From Zea mays (taxonomy: Eukaryota > Streptophyta > Magnoliopsida > Poales > Poaceae): a stretch of 64,000 nucleotides of DNA. A program made the position numbers and the translations under genes. This document shows, one piece after another, positions 33,815 through 45,280 of the stretch. Positions within the stretch are counted from its first letter, which is position 1. Each line of letters begins with the position of its first letter. The notes under the pieces are model-generated. The model saw only the letters and a list, made by a program, of their open reading frames with translations. It was not told the DNA's origin and searched no databases. The stretch covers positions 115,477,982-115,541,981 of the forward strand of contig NC_050097.1 in NCBI RefSeq assembly GCF_902167145.1, in the 5' to 3' direction.

Positions 33815-36019
33815 TTAACACCCTGAATTTGGGGGTATAAAATTTCTTCTCTAAACGCCTACCAAATTCAAGTGTTACCTCTTGTCTCTCTCCCTCTAGA
33901 CCTCATCTCTCCTCTTTTGTTTAGAGTTAAGTAATTAGGTTAGGGATTAATTACTTATTTTGTCAAAACTAAGTGAGTCATGAATTGTTGTATCATGCTG
34001 AGCCTAAATTATTCTTTGATTTGATGCACATGTTTGAATTATTTGAATTTGAATTTGTGTTTGAAATTGAATTGAGTTCACTAGAGAAAATAAAAAGAAA
34101 AGCAATTAGAAATTCAGAGAAAAAGAGAAAACCAATTTCGGCCCAACCCAGCGGGGCCGTGCGCACTAACGCCCGTGCCGCCTAACAAGTGGGCTCCACC
34201 TGTCAGCGCCTGTTTCCCCGCCCTCGTGCTCTCTTCCCACCTCCCTCTGCCCAGTGGGGCCCGCCTGTCGGCACCGCGCCCCGCTTGCTCGCGCGCCCCC
34301 TTCCTCTCTGCCCTGTGGGACCACCACGTCAGCGTCGCGCCCTGCTCGCCCTCGCTTTCCCTCATAGACCTGCGGCCCTCCCCTGTCAGAACCGTCCTGC
34401 CCCCGCAACCGCCGCGCCCACGACGTGCGCCCGCACGGTCAAACCACGCCCACTCTCCCCACGACTCACCCACGTCACCCGAGCGCTAGGTGAATACCTC
34501 GCGCTCTCCCTCAGCTCACCGCTGCCTCATTCGGGCAAGCTCACTCTCTCTCGCACTCTGCCCTCGCCGCTCGTGCTCGCCGGAGACCAGCGTCCGCCGT
34601 GCCAGCTGTCCAGCCCGCTAGAAGCTGCACCAAGCCACCCCAAGCTCCATCCTGAGGTGAGGAACTCGTTCTCATGCTTGGTTTTCCCTATTCGCGCCTG
34701 ATCTGAGCCAATTCGGCCTCACCGAAGTTCATCCACACCGGTTCGCCGCAACCCGCCTGGTGACTAGCCAATTCAGCCTCGCACCGTGCCCCTGCGTTGG
34801 ACCATAGCTTTCTCCTTCCCTTGCTGGAGCTAGTCCAAGCCTTAGCATGCCCGATTCCCCCTCCCCGCGGCCGGGATTCCTCACCTGAGTTACCCCGATA
34901 CGCCCTAAGCTTTCCCTCCATCGTTCTCTTGCCTCTGGTCTCGGTCTCGTGGAAGGAATCCCATCAGCGAGTTCGCCGGGTCCTGGCCAACTCCGGTGAC
35001 CTCGAAGCCCCTGTAGCCTGCACCCGCCCTAGCTCTAGCGACCTCACCACCATGGGCAGGAGCGGTGCCACCAGCAACCGTTAACCCCTCGGTGTTTGAT
35101 CTCGATCGTCTCATATCTATCCAATGGCTTGGATCACCGGGTACCGCTTCGCGAAAGCGCGCCTTGCCCCTGGGCCCCATCTGTCGGTCTCCTGCACCCC
35201 CTGGCGCTGGGCTCGACCAGTCAACCCACCTCCCATCCCCAGCCGCTGACCCCCTGGCCCGCCTATCAGCGCTCGTTGCGCGTCCGCGCGCACGCTCGCG
35301 CTCAGATCTAATCCGGGCCGTTGATGGGAGATCGGACGGCTGGTACAACCCTGTACCCCTTCGCGCGGTAAACTTGCTAAAGAAACCCTCATCTTTGTAA
35401 GAACCAACGCGCCGACCCTGATTTTCGCGCGCAGGCCCCTGTAATCTTGCAGAAAGAACCCTAGGCATTTATTTAATCACATAATTAGACCTAATTTATG
35501 GTTTTAAATTCCAAAATTTGTTTATTTTATATTTTTTCATATGAACTCCAAATTTAGTTATTCAAATTGCAAAATGTTCATGGAATTATTATCTATCTGT
35601 TAAAATAATGACCATTCACTGTCTACACACTCTAACTTTATGCCTAGACTATAGATTAGTTTAGGTAATGGTTTATTTATTAAATAGGAAAAATAAAAAG
35701 GAAAACCCCAATGGTAATTAGATGGTTAACTTTGTGAGATTAATAATATGTAAAGTATGAATCTACCCCTGGTATAATTTTTGTGTCTCATTAAAAAAAG
35801 TGGAATCTAATTATGTAGTCTATGGAGATAGACAACACTTAGAGAATCACAAACTTCTAAGTGTGCTAGTTTACCCTAGAACCCAAGTTACCTCTTGAGT
35901 TTATACTGTTCTTTCAAGATGTCTTCACCTGTTTGTACATGTTTGGTGTATTGTTCAGTTGTCTTTATCCAAATGTATTGAATGCATGATCGATTTATTT
36001 AGACAACGAGCAGCCCGTG
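33815..36019 (+). repeat. solo LTR, left part
   Basis: Contains the GC-rich block 34140-35450 with three GTGGG-type motifs (34189, 34253, 34314). No gene. The long open frames in this block are due to its base composition. Confidence 0.85.
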
Positions 36020-36024
36020 GTTCC
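36020..36024 (+). other. target-site duplication GTTCC (left) of Sirevirus B
   Basis: Matches 55302-55306 exactly. Confidence 0.95.
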
Positions 36025-38488
36025 TGAAAGGGAAATGGGCTTAAAACATTTCCTATAATCGATTTTGGTGTTTGATGTCCATCACAACCACGTGGACTAA
36101 CGAGTTTGCCTAGTTGTCATTTATCTCAGGTGCATAAAGTTCAACATAAACCAACAAAGAGATTAAGTTCGGAATTCATCAAAGTTTGGAGCAAGGACAT
36201 GCATTGGTGCTGCCAGTGGCGCATCGGACACTGTCCGGTGCCCAGGCCGAGCACTCCACGAATTGGCCACTCTCGGGTTTTTCCGAGGGATGCTTCGCTA
36301 TAATTCACCGGACTGTCCGATGTACACTGGACATGTCCGGTGAGCCAACGGAGCAACGGTCACCTGCGCTCAACGGTCGACTGCATGAACAGTAAAAGCG
36401 CACAGTGCAGAAGTCAGATGTTAGAGCTGCGAAGTCAGAACGCACCGAACATGTCCTGTGTGCCACCGAACTGTCCGGTGCAGCAAGACGACAAAAGACT
36501 TCAATGATCAACCGCTCCAAACCCCAACGGTCTGCTGACGTGGCAGGCACCGAACAGTGAACAGTGCCCTGTCCGGTGCACCACCGGACTGTCCGGTGTG
36601 CCCGTCGACAACAAAGTCTACCAATGGCTAGGAAGTGGTTGGAGGCTATAAATACCCCCAACCACCTCCATTCAAGCCATCTAAGTTTTCTGAACTCAAC
36701 ATTCAATACAAGATCAAAAGACTGCACTCCAAGACACAATCATTAGATCAAATCCTCTCCAAGCCTCTAAATCAACTCAATTGCTTAGTGATTTGAGAGG
36801 GGGTGTTTGATATGACCACGCCATTAAGCAACATATTACAACCCTCAAATCAAGCTACATCAACTCAAGAACAACCAACATCATCACCACCCCAAGTCTT
36901 TGATGGACCAATTACACGTAGCCGAGCTAAGAAGCTACAGCAAGAGGTGCACGCGCTACTTTATGAATTTCAATTAAACACTAATGAGAATTTTATGCTA
37001 CCTAAGTCGTGTATGCTGATATTACTTAGGTTTACCAAAGAGGAAGGACAAAACATATCAAAGGCGAATCAGCAAGAAGAGCTATGTCGGAGTCAGTTCA
37101 GCGCTACAGAACCGTCCAGAAGAAACAATCATATCTTTTGATTCCCAAAAGCTATGAAGGCCCATAAGTACTTTTTGGAAAGCTCTTGAAGTCTAGTTTC
37201 CAATGCTTCTAAAGCCGACTTAATCAAATCTACCAGAAAGGCAGCCGACCTACTTTAGTGCTGACTGGTCAGAAGGCCAACAGTCTGCTTGATGACCAAG
37301 TTTTCGTATTAAACTGCATCATTCTACGAAGTTTCATTAAGCATGCTATACATGGTGAGAAAGCTTATCAAGTTAGCTTTCCAAAGCATCCAGCCCCACA
37401 TCATTTGGAGATTCCTAGAAGAAGTTATTATCAAAATACTGAAGACTGCGCAGAAGTCAAACAGCTACGTGGAATTCAGCTCTGCAGATCTCCCGAAGAG
37501 GTTCCTTCACATTAGCACGTGAAAATACTTTTGTTTCGTGTTTATACCTCTCTAAGGCTGGTTGTTACTAGTATAAATACCCCCTATGTCTATGATGTAA
37601 GGCAGCTTTTGATAATCTAAAACAGAACCCGTTTGTTCAGCTGTGTGCTAACAAATATTGAGAGTGATCTCTACCCCTTTGCTCTTGTGAATTCCTTCGC
37701 GGGATTGCAGAAGCGGCGGCTTCATCTGCTCCCAAGTGGTGCTCCAACTCCCTTCGAGGTCTCCTCGATTGATTGTAGGCTGTGTTGGTTGGTTTTTTGA
37801 GAGTGTGGTTGGGCGAATCCTCGATTCAGGCTGCCGGTTAAAGACGGTGGTTGGCTTCGAGTTTTATTTGTCAGGTTGCACTAGTTATCGCTGCTTGCAG
37901 CAAGTTATCTTGGCTTCTTTGAAGCTAGTTATCTGAAGATTGATCCTACATCGTGAAGATCGGGCATCGTGACGCATCAGTGTTTTTTGTTCTTTTGTTG
38001 CTCTTGTTGCTTGGATTGCTTTCTCCTTCTCATTCTTATTCTTCTAAGTGCTTGTAAAGCTAGCAAGAGATACCTAAGTATGTGGTGATCCTTGCGGGTC
38101 TTAGTGACCCAAGTGATTAAGGAGAAGCCTCGACCGGTCTGTGTGACCGATTGAGAGAGGGAAAGGTTTCGAATAGACCCGGCCTTTGTGGCCTCCTCAA
38201 CGGGAACTATATTATTTGGAACCGAACCTCGGTCAACAAATCACTGTGTTCATTTGTGTTGAGCTCCACTTGATTTGTTTTCCCTTTCCCCTCTCTCTAA
38301 AAGTTCCCTTGATCATATTATTTTGAGTTGGCTCCCAAAAGTTATCCGCATTAATTGAGCAACTCTCGGCAAGGAGAACTATCTTCCGCACTTCGAATTA
38401 TTTCTAACACTAACCCCGAGCATAGTGCGTGTTTAACGTTTGTAAATTTCAGGTTTCGTCTTTTCACCCCCCCTCTAGGAGACTTTCA
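36025..38488 (+). repeat. 5' LTR of Sirevirus B, interrupted
   Basis: 1287 bp after removal of the insertion 36808-37979 and one GTGTT duplication, against 1293 bp for the 3' LTR. Has decayed CACCGGACTGTCCGGTG-type palindromes (36225-36605) and a TATA box GGCTATAAATACC near 36644-36656. Confidence 0.93.
36808..37979 (+). mobile_element. solo LTR (1172 bp) with a pol-like reading frame at its start
   Basis: TGATATGACC...GACGCATCA with GTGTT on both sides (36803-36807 and 37980-37984), absent from the other LTR of Sirevirus B. It has a TATA box (GTATAAATACC near 37571) and a leader-like R/U5. The first ~300 bp encode FDGPITRSRAKKLQQEVHAL and further residues, like the C-terminal tail after integrase of some Ty3/gypsy chromoviruses, where pol runs into the 3' LTR. 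The family is not identified; a solo LTR from such a lineage is the simplest reading. Confidence 0.75.
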
Positions 38489-38490
38489 TT

Positions 38491-38502
38491 TGGTATCAAA
38501 TC
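38491..38502 (+). other. primer binding site of Sirevirus B (decayed)
   Basis: TGGTATCAAATC, two bases after the 5' LTR. The intact form in the other Sireviruses is TGGTATCAGAGC, complementary to initiator tRNA-Met. Confidence 0.8.
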
Positions 38503-38537
38503 TCGGCGATTCATTAAGAGTCTAACAACTCGAAGTG

Positions 38538-40983
38538 ATGTCGGGAGATCACGCCAAGAGGGAGATAGTCACCGGCGACAAGCCCAAAGGCTTGGGAAGG
38601 AAGAACTATGAATGGACTCCGTCAAGAGAGTCCGGTGACAAGTACAAGGAGGAATCTGTTTCCTCCATCAAGTATCATAGGAAGGGTGACAAGAAGAAAA
38701 AAAATGAAGAAGATGGTCTACTACGAGATTGACTATTCATCACCTTCCACATCCGGCACTGAGTCTACTACTTCAAAGCGCTAAGAGCGCAATAAGTATA
38801 GTAAGATGCCTCTACGCTATCCTCGCATTTTCCTAAACATGCTTCTTTACTTTCCGTACGCCTAGGAAAACCACCATATTTTGATAGTGAGGATTATTGT
38901 ATGTGGAGTGATAAAATGAGTCACCATCTAACCTCACTCCATGAAAGCATATGGGATACTGTTCAGTTTGGAGCACATGCACCATAGGTGGCGACGAGGA
39001 CTACGACTCGGATGAGGCCGCCCAAATTAGGCATTTTAATTCCCAAGCAACTTCTATACTCCTCACTTCCTTGTGTCGAGAGGAGTATAATAAGGTGCAA
39101 GTGTTGAAAAATGCCAAAGAAATTTGGGATGTCCTCAAGACGATGCACGAAGGGGATGAGGTGACCAAGATCACCAAGTGCAAGACGATCGAGGGAGAGC
39201 TCGGTCGATTCGTCTTCAACAGAGAGGAGCCACAAGCAATGTATAACCAGTTCAAGACGATGGTCAACCAAGTGCGCAACCTCGGGAGCACCAAATGGGA
39301 TGACCATGAAATGGTCAAGGTTATTCTTAGAGCTCTTGTTTTTTGTAATCCCACTCAAGTGCAACTAATCCGTGGAGATCCAAGATATAAACAGATGTCT
39401 CCCGAGGAGGTTATTTGCGTGTTTGTGAGCTTTGAACTTATGATCAAAGACTCCAAACACATTGTCAACTTGGAGCAAGACGTCACCTCTACACCCGAGG
39501 TGCAACCCGTTGCATTCAAAGCAACAGAAGAAAAGAAGGAAGAGTCTACACCAAGCAGGCTTCCAATTGACGCCTCTAAGCTCGATAACGAGGAGATGGC
39601 TCTTGTCATTAAGAGCTTTCGACAAATCTTCAAACAAAGGAAGGGGAAGGACTACAAGCCCCATTCCAAAAGGGTGTGCTATAAGTGTGGTAAGTTCGGC
39701 CACTTTATAGCAAAATGTCCATATACGAGTGATAGTGACAGGGACGATGACAAGAAAGGGAAGAAGAAGATGGAGAAGAAGAGATACTACAAGAAGGGTG
39801 GCGAAGCACACATCGGGCGGGAATGGGACTCCGACGAGAGCTCCACCGACTCCTCCTTCGACGAGGACGCCGCCAACATCACCATCAACAAGGGCCTTCT
39901 CTTCCCCAATGTCGACCACAAATGCCTAATGACTAAGGACAACAAGAAGAAGAAGGTACATTCTAGAGATACCCTCAAATACACTACTTCCGATGATGAG
40001 GGTAGCTCTAGTGATGATAATGATGATTTAACTTCTCTTTTTGTAATCTTACTAAGGACCAAAAGAAAAAGATAAATGAATTGATAGAATCCATTAACGA
40101 GAAGGATGATCTCTTGGAATGCCAAGAGGACTTGCTCGTTAAGGAAAATAAAAAATTTGTTAAGTTGAAAAATGCTTACGCTCTTGAAGTAGAAAAATGT
40201 GAAAATTTGTCTAAAGAGCTAAATGTTTGTAATGATTCAATTTCCTATCTTAGAAGTGAAAATGCTAGTTTGAATGCTAAGATAGAAGAATTGAATGCTT
40301 GCAATGTTTCTACATCTACTGTTGAGCATGTCACTATTTGCACTAGATGTAGGGATGTTAATATTGATGCTATAGATGATCACCTTGCAATGATTAAAGA
40401 ACAAAATGATCACATAGCAAAATTAAATGCTAAAATTGCCGAGCATGAACTTGAGAATGAAAATTTTAAATTTGCTCGTAGCATGCTCTATAATGGGAGA
40501 CGCCCTGGCATTAAGGATGGCATTAGCTTCCAACAAGGAAGTCAAATCAACGTCAAACTTAATGCTCCCAAGAACAAACTATCTAATTTTGTTAAGTGTA
40601 AGGCTCCCATGGTTTAGGATAGAGAAGGTTACATTTTATACCCTGAGAACTATCCTGAGCACAAAATTAGGAAAATTCATGCTAGAAAATCCCATACTAT
40701 CTCTCTTTATGCCTATATGTATAGTAATGAGGCTTCTAGCTCTAAGCATTCAACTCATATCAAAATACCTAAAACAAAAATTGCAAATGCATCAAATGAG
40801 CATAACATTTCATTTAAGACTTTTGATGCATCTTTTGTGCTAACTAACAAATCAGGCAAAGTAGTTGCCAAATATGTTGGGGGCAAACACAAGAGTCCCA
40901 AGACTTGAGTTTGGGTACGCAAGGTGCTTGTTTCTAATGTGAAAGGACCCAAAACCATTTGGGTACCTAAGAACAAGGCCTAA
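38538..40983 (+). pseudogene. gag: gag of Sirevirus B
   Basis: Starts at ATG 38538 (MSGDHAKREIV). A frameshift and stops occur at 38700-38940. The capsid-like core is open at 38951-40075 (AKEIWDVLKTMHEGDE, PRYKQMSPEEV), with a CCHC zinc knuckle CYKCGKFGHFIAKC near 39679, a highly charged stretch, a break near 40075, a coiled coil with conserved CTRCRDVNIDA (near 40340), and stops at 40615 and 40906. Ends in TAA at 40981-40983, 13 bases before an AG that opens pol. Same layout as the intact gag at 42882. Confidence 0.88.
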
Positions 40984-40996
40984 ATGTATTTTGTAG

Positions 40997-41609
40997 GTTT
41001 ATGCATCCGGCGGGACAAGTTGGATAATCGATAGCGGGTGCACAAACCAGATGATAGGGGAGAAAAGGTTGTTCTCCTCATATGAGAAAAATGAAGATCC
41101 CCAAAGAGTGATTACATTCGGGGATGGAAATCAAGGTTTGGTCAAAGGTTTGGGCAAAATTTCTATATCTCTTGACCATTCCATTTCTAATGTTTTTCTT
41201 GTAGATTCTCTAGATTACAACTTGCTTTCTGTTTCTCAATTATGCAAAATAGGCTACAATTGTTTATTCACCGATGTTGGTGTTATTGTCTTTAGAAGAA
41301 GTGATGATTCAATAGCATTTAAGGGAGTGTTAGATGGTCAGCTATATTTGGTTGATTTTAATGATAACAATGTTGAACTAAACACTTGGTTAATTGCTAA
41401 GACTAATATGGGCTGGCTCTGGCATCGCCGACTTGGTCATGTTGGGATGAAGAATCTTCACAAGCTTCTAAAGGGAGAACACATTTTAGGACTAACAATT
41501 GTTCATTTTGAGAAAGACATGATTTATAGCGCATGTCAGACAGGGAAGCAAGTTGGAGCTCATTATCCACACAAGAACGTCATGATGACTGACAGGCCGC
41601 TTGAGCTAC
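40997..41609 (+). pseudogene. pol: pol of Sirevirus B, first part (protease and integrase N-terminus)
   Basis: Protease motif [12 protein letters not shown] near 41025, then IITFGDGNQG-type sequence and the integrase zinc finger ([19 protein letters not shown] ... CQTGKQ). The frame is cut at the GCTAC target of the nested Sirevirus at 41605-41609 and continues at 50557. Confidence 0.88.
41605..41609 (+). other. target-site duplication GCTAC (left) of the young Sirevirus
   Basis: Matches 50552-50556 exactly. Confidence 0.97.
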
Positions 41610-42832
41610 TGAAAGGGAAATGTGCCCTTGGTCCATTTCTAAGTATTTTGGTGATTGAGTGCAAACACAAGTGCTTAAATGTGAATTTATGCCCATGGAT
41701 GAACAAAGTGCAAATCAAGAGTAAAGGTATGTTTCTAAGCCTTAGTACATTGGTTTTGAGTACTAATATACTTGTCTAAGTGTTAGAAACAGAAAGAAGA
41801 AGAAAAGAAAAGAGATGGAAAAAGCTTGGCTGTGTACAGCCAAGACTCAACCCAGTCTGGCACACCGGACTGTCCGGTGGTGCACCGGACAGTGTCCGGT
41901 GCGCCAGGCTGACTCGGCGTGAAGTAGCCGCTCTCGGGAATTCGCCGACGGCGTACGGCTATAATTCACCGGACTGTCCGGTGTGCACCGGACTGTCCGG
42001 TGAGCCAACGGTCGGCCGCGCGATCTGCGCGGGACACGTGGCCGAGCCAACGGTCGGAAGGGGGCACCGGACTGTCCGGTGTGCACCGGACATGTCCGGT
42101 GCGCCAATGGCTCAAAGTCAGCCAACGGTCGGCTGCGCTGTTTAAGGAAGGAAATCGGGCACCGGACTGTCCGGTGCACCCGACGACAGAAGGCAAGAAT
42201 GGCCTTCCAGATTTGCTCTCAACGGCTCCTAGCTGCCTTGGGGCTATAAAAGGGACCCCTAGGCGCATGGAGGAGAACACCAAGCAACCTTAGAGCATTC
42301 TTGATCATCCACACTCAGTCTTTGCGCATTCGTTCGTCATTCCCAGTGATTCGAGCTCCGTTCTAGTGAGAACTTTGAGATAGTCTTTTGAGCTCGATTC
42401 TTGGTCGTGTGTGTGCGAATTTTGCTGTGGATTTGTGTGTGTTGCTTCCCTCTCTTACTCCGTATTTCTTTGTGAATCTCAAGTGTAAGGGCGAGAGACT
42501 CCAAGTTGTGGAGATTCCTCGCAAACGGGATATTGAAAGGCAAAGCAAAACAACGTGGTATTCAAGCTGGTCTTTGGACCGCTTGAGAGGGGTTGATTGC
42601 AACCCTCGTCCGTTGGGACGCCACAACGTGGAGTAGGCAAGCGTTGGTCTTGGCCGAACCACGGGATAAACCACTGTGTCATCTCTGTGTTTGATCTCTT
42701 GTGGTATTGTGTTTTGTTGAGACTCCTCTCTAGCCACTTGGCAATTATTGTGCTAACACTTAACAAGTTTTTGTGGCTATAAGTTTAAGTTTTACAGGAT
42801 CACCTATTCACCCCCCCCTCTAGGTGCTCTCA
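41610..42832 (+). repeat. 5' LTR of the young Sirevirus
   Basis: 1223 bp, TGAAAGGG...GGTGCTCTCA, seven CACCGGAC...GTCCGGTG palindromes at 41864-42178, TATA box CTATAAAAGG at 42244-42253. Confidence 0.97.
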
Positions 42833-42834
42833 AT

Positions 42835-42846
42835 TGGTATCAGAGC
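42835..42846 (+). other. primer binding site (TGGTATCAGAGC)
   Basis: Two bases after the 5' LTR; complementary to the 3' part of initiator tRNA-Met, as usual for Ty1/copia. Confidence 0.95.
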
Positions 42847-42881
42847 CGTTCTCTTCAAGAAGGGACTAATCGCCCGAAGAG

Positions 42882-45266
42882 ATGGATCCTAAGGGAAAGG
42901 GGATGGTGGTCGACAACAACGAGAAGGAGTCTATCTTCAACGAGCCGAAGAATGACAAGTCTACCGACTTGGGCTCAAGCCACAAGCGCAAAGATGGGAA
43001 GAAGAAGAAGACAAGGCGCATCAAGGAGATCGTCTACTACGATAGCGACGAATCCTCTTCTTCCCAAAAGGACGATGACAACGACTACAGGAAGACGGTC
43101 AATTCGAACTTTTCATTTGATTATTCTCGTATTCCACATAGTTCGAATTCGCATTTGCTTTCCATTCCTCTTGGCAAACCTCCACACTTTGATGGGGAGG
43201 ACTACGGATTTTGGAGTCACAAAAAGCGTAGTCATTTATTCTCTCTCCATCCAAGCATATGGGAGATTGTAGAGAATGGAATGAAATTTGATAGCTCGGA
43301 TAGCCCTATGTTTATTAATGAACAGATTCATAAAAATGCACAAGCCACTACTGTATTGCTAGCCTCTTTGTGCAGGGACGAGTACAACAAGGTGAGCGGC
43401 TTGGACAATGCCAAGCAGATATGGGACACCCTCAAGATTTCTCACGAGGGGAACGACATCACCATGCTCACTAAAATGGAGTTGGTGGAGGGCGAACTTG
43501 GAAGGTTTGCGATGATAAGGGGTGAGGAGCCAACCCAAACATACAACCGGCTCAAGACCCTTATCAACAAAATAAGGAGCTATGGAAGCACGCGATGGAC
43601 GGACCATGACGTCGTCCGACTATTACTAAGGTCCTTTACCATTCTTGAACCTCATTTGGTGAATAATATTCGTGAGAATCCCAGGTACACCAAAATGTCG
43701 CCCGAAGAAGTCCTAGGAAAATTCGTCAGCGGGCGAATGATGATTAAGGAAGCAAGGTACGTGGACGACGCCTTGAATGGACCGATCAACGAGCCGCAAC
43801 CTCTTGCTCTCAAAGCAACAAGAAGCAAGGAGGCGCTACCTAGCAAGGTGGCACAAATTGAGGCGGCCGGACTTAATGATGAAGAGATGGCTCTCATCAT
43901 CAAACGCTTCAAGTCGGTGCTAAAGGGTCACAAGGGGCAGCCAAGCAAGACCAAGACAAAGGGGAAGCGCTCATGTTTCAAATGCGGTAAGATTGGTCAT
44001 TTTATTGCTAACTGTCCCGAAAATGAAAGTGACCAGGAACACGGGAGCAAGAGGGAAAAGAAGAAAAATTACAAGAAGGCCAAGGGCGAGGCACATCTAG
44101 GAAAGGAGTGGGACTCAGATTGCTCCTCCTCCGACTCTGACAATGAAGGACTCGCAGCCACCGCCTTCAACAAGTCATCCCTCTTCCCAAACGAGCGTCA
44201 CACATGCCTCATGGCAAAGGAGAAGAAGGTATGTACTCGAGACGGTACTACTTATGATTCCTCTAGTGATGATGAATCTAGTGATGAGGAAATAGACTAC
44301 TCTAGCCTGTTCAAGGGATTGGATAGAAATAAAATTGATAAAATCAATGAATTGATTGATGCATTGAATGAGAAGGATAAACTCTTAGAGAAACAAGAAG
44401 ATTTATTGTATGAAGAGCATGATAAATTTGTAGAAGCTCAAAGATCTCATGCTCTAGAAGTTAAAAGAAATGAAATGCTTTCTTGTGAATTATCTTCTTG
44501 CCATGAGACAATTTCTAAATTAAGGAGCATTAATGATGATATGAATGCTAAGTTAGAGATTGCTAATAAATCCAATTCTTGTGTAGAACATGTTGCAATT
44601 TGTACTAGGTGTAAAGATTTTGACATTAATGCTTGTAGTGAACACCTAGTTTCAATTTCCAAGCTTAATGATGAATTGGCTAGTCTTAATGCTCAACTTA
44701 AGACTAGCAAGAATGATTTCGATAAGCTAAAATTTGCAAGGGATGCCTACACGATTGGTAGACACCCCTCAATTAAGGATGGACTTGGCTTCAAGAGAGA
44801 AGCCAAGAACTTAACAAGCCATAAGGCTCCCATCTCCGCCAAGGAGAAAGGGAAGGCCCCTATGGCAAGTAGCACTAAAAGGAATCATGCTTTTATGTAT
44901 CATGATAGGAGACAAACTAGAAACGCTTATAGGAGTTATAATGCTTATGATGATTTTGACTCTCATGCCATGTTTGCTTCTAGTTCTTCCTATATGTATG
45001 GTAGAAATATGTCTAGGAAAAATGCTATTCATCATATGCCTAGAAAGAATATTATTCATGCTCCTAGGAAAGTAGTGAATGAACCTTCTACAATATATCA
45101 TGCTTTGAATGCTTCCTTTGCTATTTGTAGAAAGGATAGGAAAATAGTTGCTAAAAAATTAGGGGCAAGATGCAAGGGAGACAAAACTTGCATTTGGGTC
45201 CCTAAGGATATTTGTGCTAACCTTGTAGGACCCAACATGAATTGGGTACCTAAAACCCAAGCATAA
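42882..45266 (+). CDS. gag: Gag protein of the young Sirevirus
   Basis: 794 residues from the first ATG after the primer site ([17 protein letters not shown]) to TAA at 45264-45266. N-terminal charged region with [20 protein letters not shown]; capsid-like core at about 85-300 ([36 protein letters not shown]); CCHC zinc knuckle [14 protein letters not shown] at about 365-378; acidic linker; long coiled coil at about 480-620; and a C-terminal domain ending IWVPKD...NWVPKTQA. The very long gag with C-terminal extension is typical of Sireviruses. Pol lies in the +1 frame, 13 bases on. Confidence 0.95.
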   Translation: MDPKGKGMVVDNNEKESIFNEPKNDKSTDLGSSHKRKDGKKKKTRRIKEIVYYDSDESSSSQKDDDNDYRKTVNSNFSFDYSRIPHSSNSHLLSIPLGKPPHFDGEDYGFWSHKKRSHLFSLHPSIWEIVENGMKFDSSDSPMFINEQIHKNAQATTVLLASLCRDEYNKVSGLDNAKQIWDTLKISHEGNDITMLTKMELVEGELGRFAMIRGEEPTQTYNRLKTLINKIRSYGSTRWTDHDVVRLLLRSFTILEPHLVNNIRENPRYTKMSPEEVLGKFVSGRMMIKEARYVDDALNGPINEPQPLALKATRSKEALPSKVAQIEAAGLNDEEMALIIKRFKSVLKGHKGQPSKTKTKGKRSCFKCGKIGHFIANCPENESDQEHGSKREKKKNYKKAKGEAHLGKEWDSDCSSSDSDNEGLAATAFNKSSLFPNERHTCLMAKEKKVCTRDGTTYDSSSDDESSDEEIDYSSLFKGLDRNKIDKINELIDALNEKDKLLEKQEDLLYEEHDKFVEAQRSHALEVKRNEMLSCELSSCHETISKLRSINDDMNAKLEIANKSNSCVEHVAICTRCKDFDINACSEHLVSISKLNDELASLNAQLKTSKNDFDKLKFARDAYTIGRHPSIKDGLGFKREAKNLTSHKAPISAKEKGKAPMASSTKRNHAFMYHDRRQTRNAYRSYNAYDDFDSHAMFASSSSYMYGRNMSRKNAIHHMPRKNIIHAPRKVVNEPSTIYHALNASFAICRKDRKIVAKKLGARCKGDKTCIWVPKDICANLVGPNMNWVPKTQA

Positions 45267-45280
45267 ATTTACCTTGCAGG
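45267..45280 (+). promoter_or_regulatory. gag-pol junction with acceptor-like sequence
   Basis: After the gag TAA comes a pyrimidine-rich stretch ending TTACCTTGCAG, followed by GTTTATGC where pol starts. Sirevirus B has TGTATTTTGTAG with the same spacing. It could be a 3' splice site or a coincidence of a conserved junction; see findings. Confidence 0.35.

Noticed and set aside
34114..35468. Pro/Arg/Ala-rich frames in the solo LTR
   Set aside because: Same cause: base composition of the LTR, no conserved frame.
41864..42178. Palindromic repeats as terminators or a CRISPR-like array
   Set aside because: Spacing irregular, no spacers of constant length, eukaryotic LTR context; they are known Sirevirus U3 motifs.
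41780..42293. Frames in the palindrome region (HRTVRC, CPVHTGQSG repeats)
   Set aside because: Translation of the CACCGGACTGTCCGGTG repeats.
42337..42766. Minus-strand frames in the Sirevirus LTR, identical at 50056-50485
   Set aside because: Identity only reflects that the two LTRs are near-identical; no start context or protein-like features.
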